This document shows, one piece after another, positions 61,891 to 64,000 of a stretch of DNA of 64,000 nt. Each line of letters starts with the position of its first letter. The first letter of the stretch is position 1. The stretch is from Dehalococcoidia bacterium (GTDB lineage: Bacteria > Chloroflexota > Dehalococcoidia > UBA2979). Where the stretch lies: the NCBI GenBank assembly GCA_009692685.1, contig SHYS01000004.1:62001-126000 (forward strand), read 5' to 3'. The notes under the pieces are model-generated. The model made no database searches. It saw nothing but the letters and a program-made list of their open reading frames with translations, and had not been told where the DNA came from. The position numbers and the translations under genes were made by a program.

Positions 61891-63242
61891 GCCGTGCCGC
61901 CCGCCTGCCCCGCCTCGCGCCCAGCGGCCACGAGGTCATCCAGCTGGACGAGGCCGTCGGTCGTCATCATGCGCAGGCGAATGTTCGCGAGGGCTTCGGC
62001 CGGCAGCCCATCGAGGGCCGCACTCGCCGTCATGAACAGCTCGGGCGCGGTGATCAGTGCGTAGCGCGTTGCCTCGCTGGCGACTCGCAGCGATTCGTCC
62101 CACTCGTGCGTGCGCTCCTCGGGAGGGGTCAGGCGCTGACCGTTGGCCACTACCAGACCTCGAGGCGCCCGCTGCTCCTTCGCGATCACCTCGTCGAGGC
62201 GTGCCCGCAACGTGTAGTGCGGCCCCATCCCGACCTCGCGCTCACTCCCGGCGACCTCGACGAGTAGTGCGCCCTCGAGGGCGCGCACGCTGCCTTCCCC
62301 GCTCGGCTCGAACCCGAGCAAGGCGAGACAGCGCTCGACGCCGATCGCCAGCGATCGAGGGCTCTCCGTCCAGAGCACGTCCCGCAAGACGGCGAGTTCA
62401 GCTCGAGCGAACTCCGCCTCTTCGAGGGCTGAGCGTGCGCTATCGAGTGTGGCTCGCGCCTGTGTCACGGCGGCCTCGCGCGCCGGCAGCCCCGTCAGCG
62501 GCACGTCCGCGAGCCATACCGGTGACGCACCCTGCGCACGTCCGAGCATGGCCGCGACGCTTTCGATCACTGCGGTCGCCAGCTCGAGCGCGAGCGCGCC
62601 ACCCGGGCTTCGAGGCTCAGGCACAAACACGATTCGCCCCGCGCCGACGGTGAACTCGGCGGCTACAGGCGCGCCTCCCGAGGACCGCGCGAGCACCCGC
62701 GCGTTGCCTGCGAACCCGGCCGCGCGGTCGTCGAAGTAGGCGTGGTAACGCAGATCCTGCCGCAGCACGTCGATGACGCGCGCGAAGGGGTGCGCGTGAT
62801 CCGTCACGGCCGCGCTGGCGCCCTCGCCGCCCTGAATCAGCCGTGCGTCCCAGCCGAGGCCCGCAGGCGCCGGGAGGAAGAAGTAGCGGTCGAGCCCGGA
62901 GAACGTCGACACCCCGGGGATCGAGGCCTGCGGGTGCATGAACACGACCACGATCGCTCCGCGCTCCAGGGCTCGCGCGAACTCGTGTTGTCGTCGTCGC
63001 AGCAGCTCGCCGAGGCCCGCGTGCGTCGCCGTGGTCTCGCCGTTGGCGATCGGCGTGTCCGTGTGTGTGAAGTGCTCGGCGCGCGTCTCGACTACATCGA
63101 GGATGCTTTCGAAGACCCCACCCGGGTCGACCACGATCGCGTCGTAGTCGAACACCGAGGGCGCGTTGAAGATCGAGTGGTTGTCGGCCCGCGGATGCCG
63201 CAGCGGATGCGAAATCGAGAGCAACCGGAACTCATCCGCCAT
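61887..63242 (-). CDS. Conserved hypothetical protein, possibly nuclease-like C-terminus
   Basis: A 451-aa soluble protein that I cannot name. The N-terminal half (VFDYDAIVVDPGGVFESI, GAIVVVFMHPQASIPGV, GAGRIVFVPEPRSPGG) resembles a Rossmann-like, glutamine amidotransferase-type fold. A coiled-coil segment (about 255-290) links it to a C-terminal half with ALEGALLVEVAGSE, GLVVANGQRLTPPEER and YALITAPELFM, a pattern seen in PD-(D/E)XK nuclease-like domains. It is the first gene of an operon with the DUF5946 frame and the aldolase. Function not assigned. Confidence 0.7.
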   Translation of the reverse strand: MADEFRLLSISHPLRHPRADNHSIFNAPSVFDYDAIVVDPGGVFESILDVVETRAEHFTHTDTPIANGETTATHAGLGELLRRRQHEFARALERGAIVVVFMHPQASIPGVSTFSGLDRYFFLPAPAGLGWDARLIQGGEGASAAVTDHAHPFARVIDVLRQDLRYHAYFDDRAAGFAGNARVLARSSGGAPVAAEFTVGAGRIVFVPEPRSPGGALALELATAVIESVAAMLGRAQGASPVWLADVPLTGLPAREAAVTQARATLDSARSALEEAEFARAELAVLRDVLWTESPRSLAIGVERCLALLGFEPSGEGSVRALEGALLVEVAGSEREVGMGPHYTLRARLDEVIAKEQRAPRGLVVANGQRLTPPEERTHEWDESLRVASEATRYALITAPELFMTASAALDGLPAEALANIRLRMMTTDGLVQLDDLVAAGREAGQAGGTA

Positions 63243-63427
63243 ACGCCACCCCTCGATGCCAGCGGTCGCTGCCGCGTGCGCCGAGGATAGCGAGGGCGGG
63301 CAGGGAGAGGGGCGAGCCTCAGACCGTGTTGCCCTCTGAGGGCACGGCTCGAGATCTGACCGCTACGTGTATACCGGCAATGACGATGACAGAACACTCG
63401 TACTGATCGTCGCGGACCAGTCAGTTC

Positions 63428-63457
63428 CTGACCCCATCGGATCCCCCGTGCTAACAT
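63428..63457 (+). promoter_or_regulatory. Promoter of the SRP RNA
   Basis: CTGACC (63428-63433) and TAACAT (63452-63457) are separated by 18 bp, and the -10 box ends seven bases before the predicted RNA 5' end. Confidence 0.5.
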
Positions 63458-63463
63458 CGAGGC

Positions 63464-63735
63464 GTGGTCGTGCTAGGCGGGGAGTTAGCGGTGCCCTGTA
63501 CCCGCAATCCGCTTTAGCGGGGCTGAATGCCCGCCCGAGGGGTGCGCGCCCCCGGGGTCTACCACCCCACGCTGGTGTTGAGAGCCTGGTCCTGCGCGGC
63601 GATGCCCGGCCAACCCCGTCAGGTCCGGAAGGAAGCAGCGGTACGTCGGATACATCGGGTGCCGCAGGGCAGCCGGGTTTGAGCTGGCGAGGGGTGGCAA
63701 GCCCGAGGACCGTCTCGACGGCGGGGCACGACCAT
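63464..63735 (+). ncRNA. ffs: Signal recognition particle RNA, large type
   Basis: The conserved domain IV tetraloop region GTCAGGTCCGGAAGGAAGC at 63628-63646 is diagnostic of SRP RNA. The 5' TGGTCGTGC (63465-63473) pairs with GCACGACCA (63726-63734), closing a molecule of about 270 nt, so this is the long form with an Alu domain, as in Bacillus and Chloroflexota, not the 4.5S type. It works with Ffh in co-translational membrane targeting. Exact ends are inferred from the pairing. Confidence 0.92.
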
Positions 63736-63790
63736 CTTCCGCGTCCCATCCTCATGACTATCACCCAAGCGACTATCGAGGCGTAACCGC

Positions 63791-64000
63791 CTGCCGACAC
63801 GCAAGCGCCGTCCCCACACCAACCCGAAGCCACGCCCCGTCGAGGGCCCGGTCGAGCCGCCACCGCTTCTCAAGCGGTTCGGTGTCACGCCTCGGAAGTC
63901 GCTTGGTCAGCACTTCCTCGTGGATGAGTTCGCGCTGCACGACATCGCCGAGGCCTGTCGCCTCGACGAGACGACGACAGTGCTCGAGATCGGCGCCGGG
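63791..64000 (+). CDS. rsmA: 16S rRNA dimethyladenosine transferase RsmA, 5' part
   Basis: The frame to the window end contains RKSLGQHFLVDE and VLEIGAG, the N-terminal and SAM-binding motifs of RsmA (KsgA), which dimethylates two adenines of 16S rRNA. The gene is cut by the window end. The start is unclear: from the in-frame TGA at 63755 no ATG, GTG or TTG precedes SLGQHFL. CTG 63791 is a candidate (GAGG nine bases upstream); alternatively the ATG at 63754 (MTITQATIEA) belongs to this gene and a frameshift separates them. Confidence 0.85.
   Translation, partial: MPTRKRRPHTNPKPRPVEGPVEPPPLLKRFGVTPRKSLGQHFLVDEFALHDIAEACRLDETTTVLEIGAG

Overview
The window is GC-rich chromosomal DNA packed with housekeeping genes, most likely from a member of Chloroflexota (Dehalococcoidia/Tepidiforma-like). 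That placement is inference. It rests on the GC content, an aroK-aroB fusion, a long-form SRP RNA, a topoisomerase I with Gly-Tyr-Gly-Pro repeats instead of zinc fingers, a DUF5946-type protein, and many leaderless or 4-nt-overlapping genes. No phage, IS element, CRISPR array or defence island is visible.

Layout. 140-8890: accessory genes (MFS transporter, MBL-fold hydrolase, broken reductase, broken DedA protein, TfoX-like protein, CoA-transferase, a multiply frameshifted secreted protein). 8940-11700: an RNA-metabolism pair (DEAD-box helicase and a Gly-rich RRM protein). 11764-12958: cysteine-cluster protein, a degenerate tRNA-Asn and a broken RDD protein. 13030-24324 (minus strand): glmS, plsC, cmk, rluB, a formyltransferase, xseB/xseA, efp, pepQ and aroQ in tight operons, then a VapBC-type pair with a perfect inverted-repeat operator and xerD. 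24385-31309 (minus): topA, dprA interrupted by three amber codons, a CBS/hemolysin-type protein, glmU. 31621-42552 (plus): alaS, a membrane-anchored baseplate-J-like protein, ruvX, mltG, aroE, a hypothetical gene, aroC, aroK-aroB fusion, acylphosphatase. 42554-44262: decayed WD40-type lipoprotein and a decayed higBA module. 44311-46592 (minus): mobB-like gene, moeA, a small Lrp-type protein. 46981-51693: broken metalloprotease, then pheS-pheT. 51810-55746 (minus): a MacAB-type efflux operon. 55901-59336: single-domain response regulator, aldo/keto reductase, nudC, zinc-type alcohol dehydrogenase. 59346-63242: a small Gly-rich ORF, a decayed gene, an aldolase-type PLP enzyme, a frameshifted DUF5946 gene and an unrecognised 451-aa protein. 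63464-63735: SRP RNA. 63791-end: start of rsmA.

Two patterns stand out. First, indels and nonsense codons are abundant, but I found them only in dispensable genes, while roughly 40 kb of core genes is intact; this argues for genuine gene decay rather than random sequencing error. Every clear in-frame nonsense codon I found in these broken genes is TAG. Second, the hexamer CCTCGA/TCGAGG is strongly over-represented in coding DNA (all frames) and between genes. A third, local observation is a ~65-bp promoter-plus-leader sequence duplicated in front of two adjacent genes (4320 and 4768). I did not find a clear new multi-gene system.
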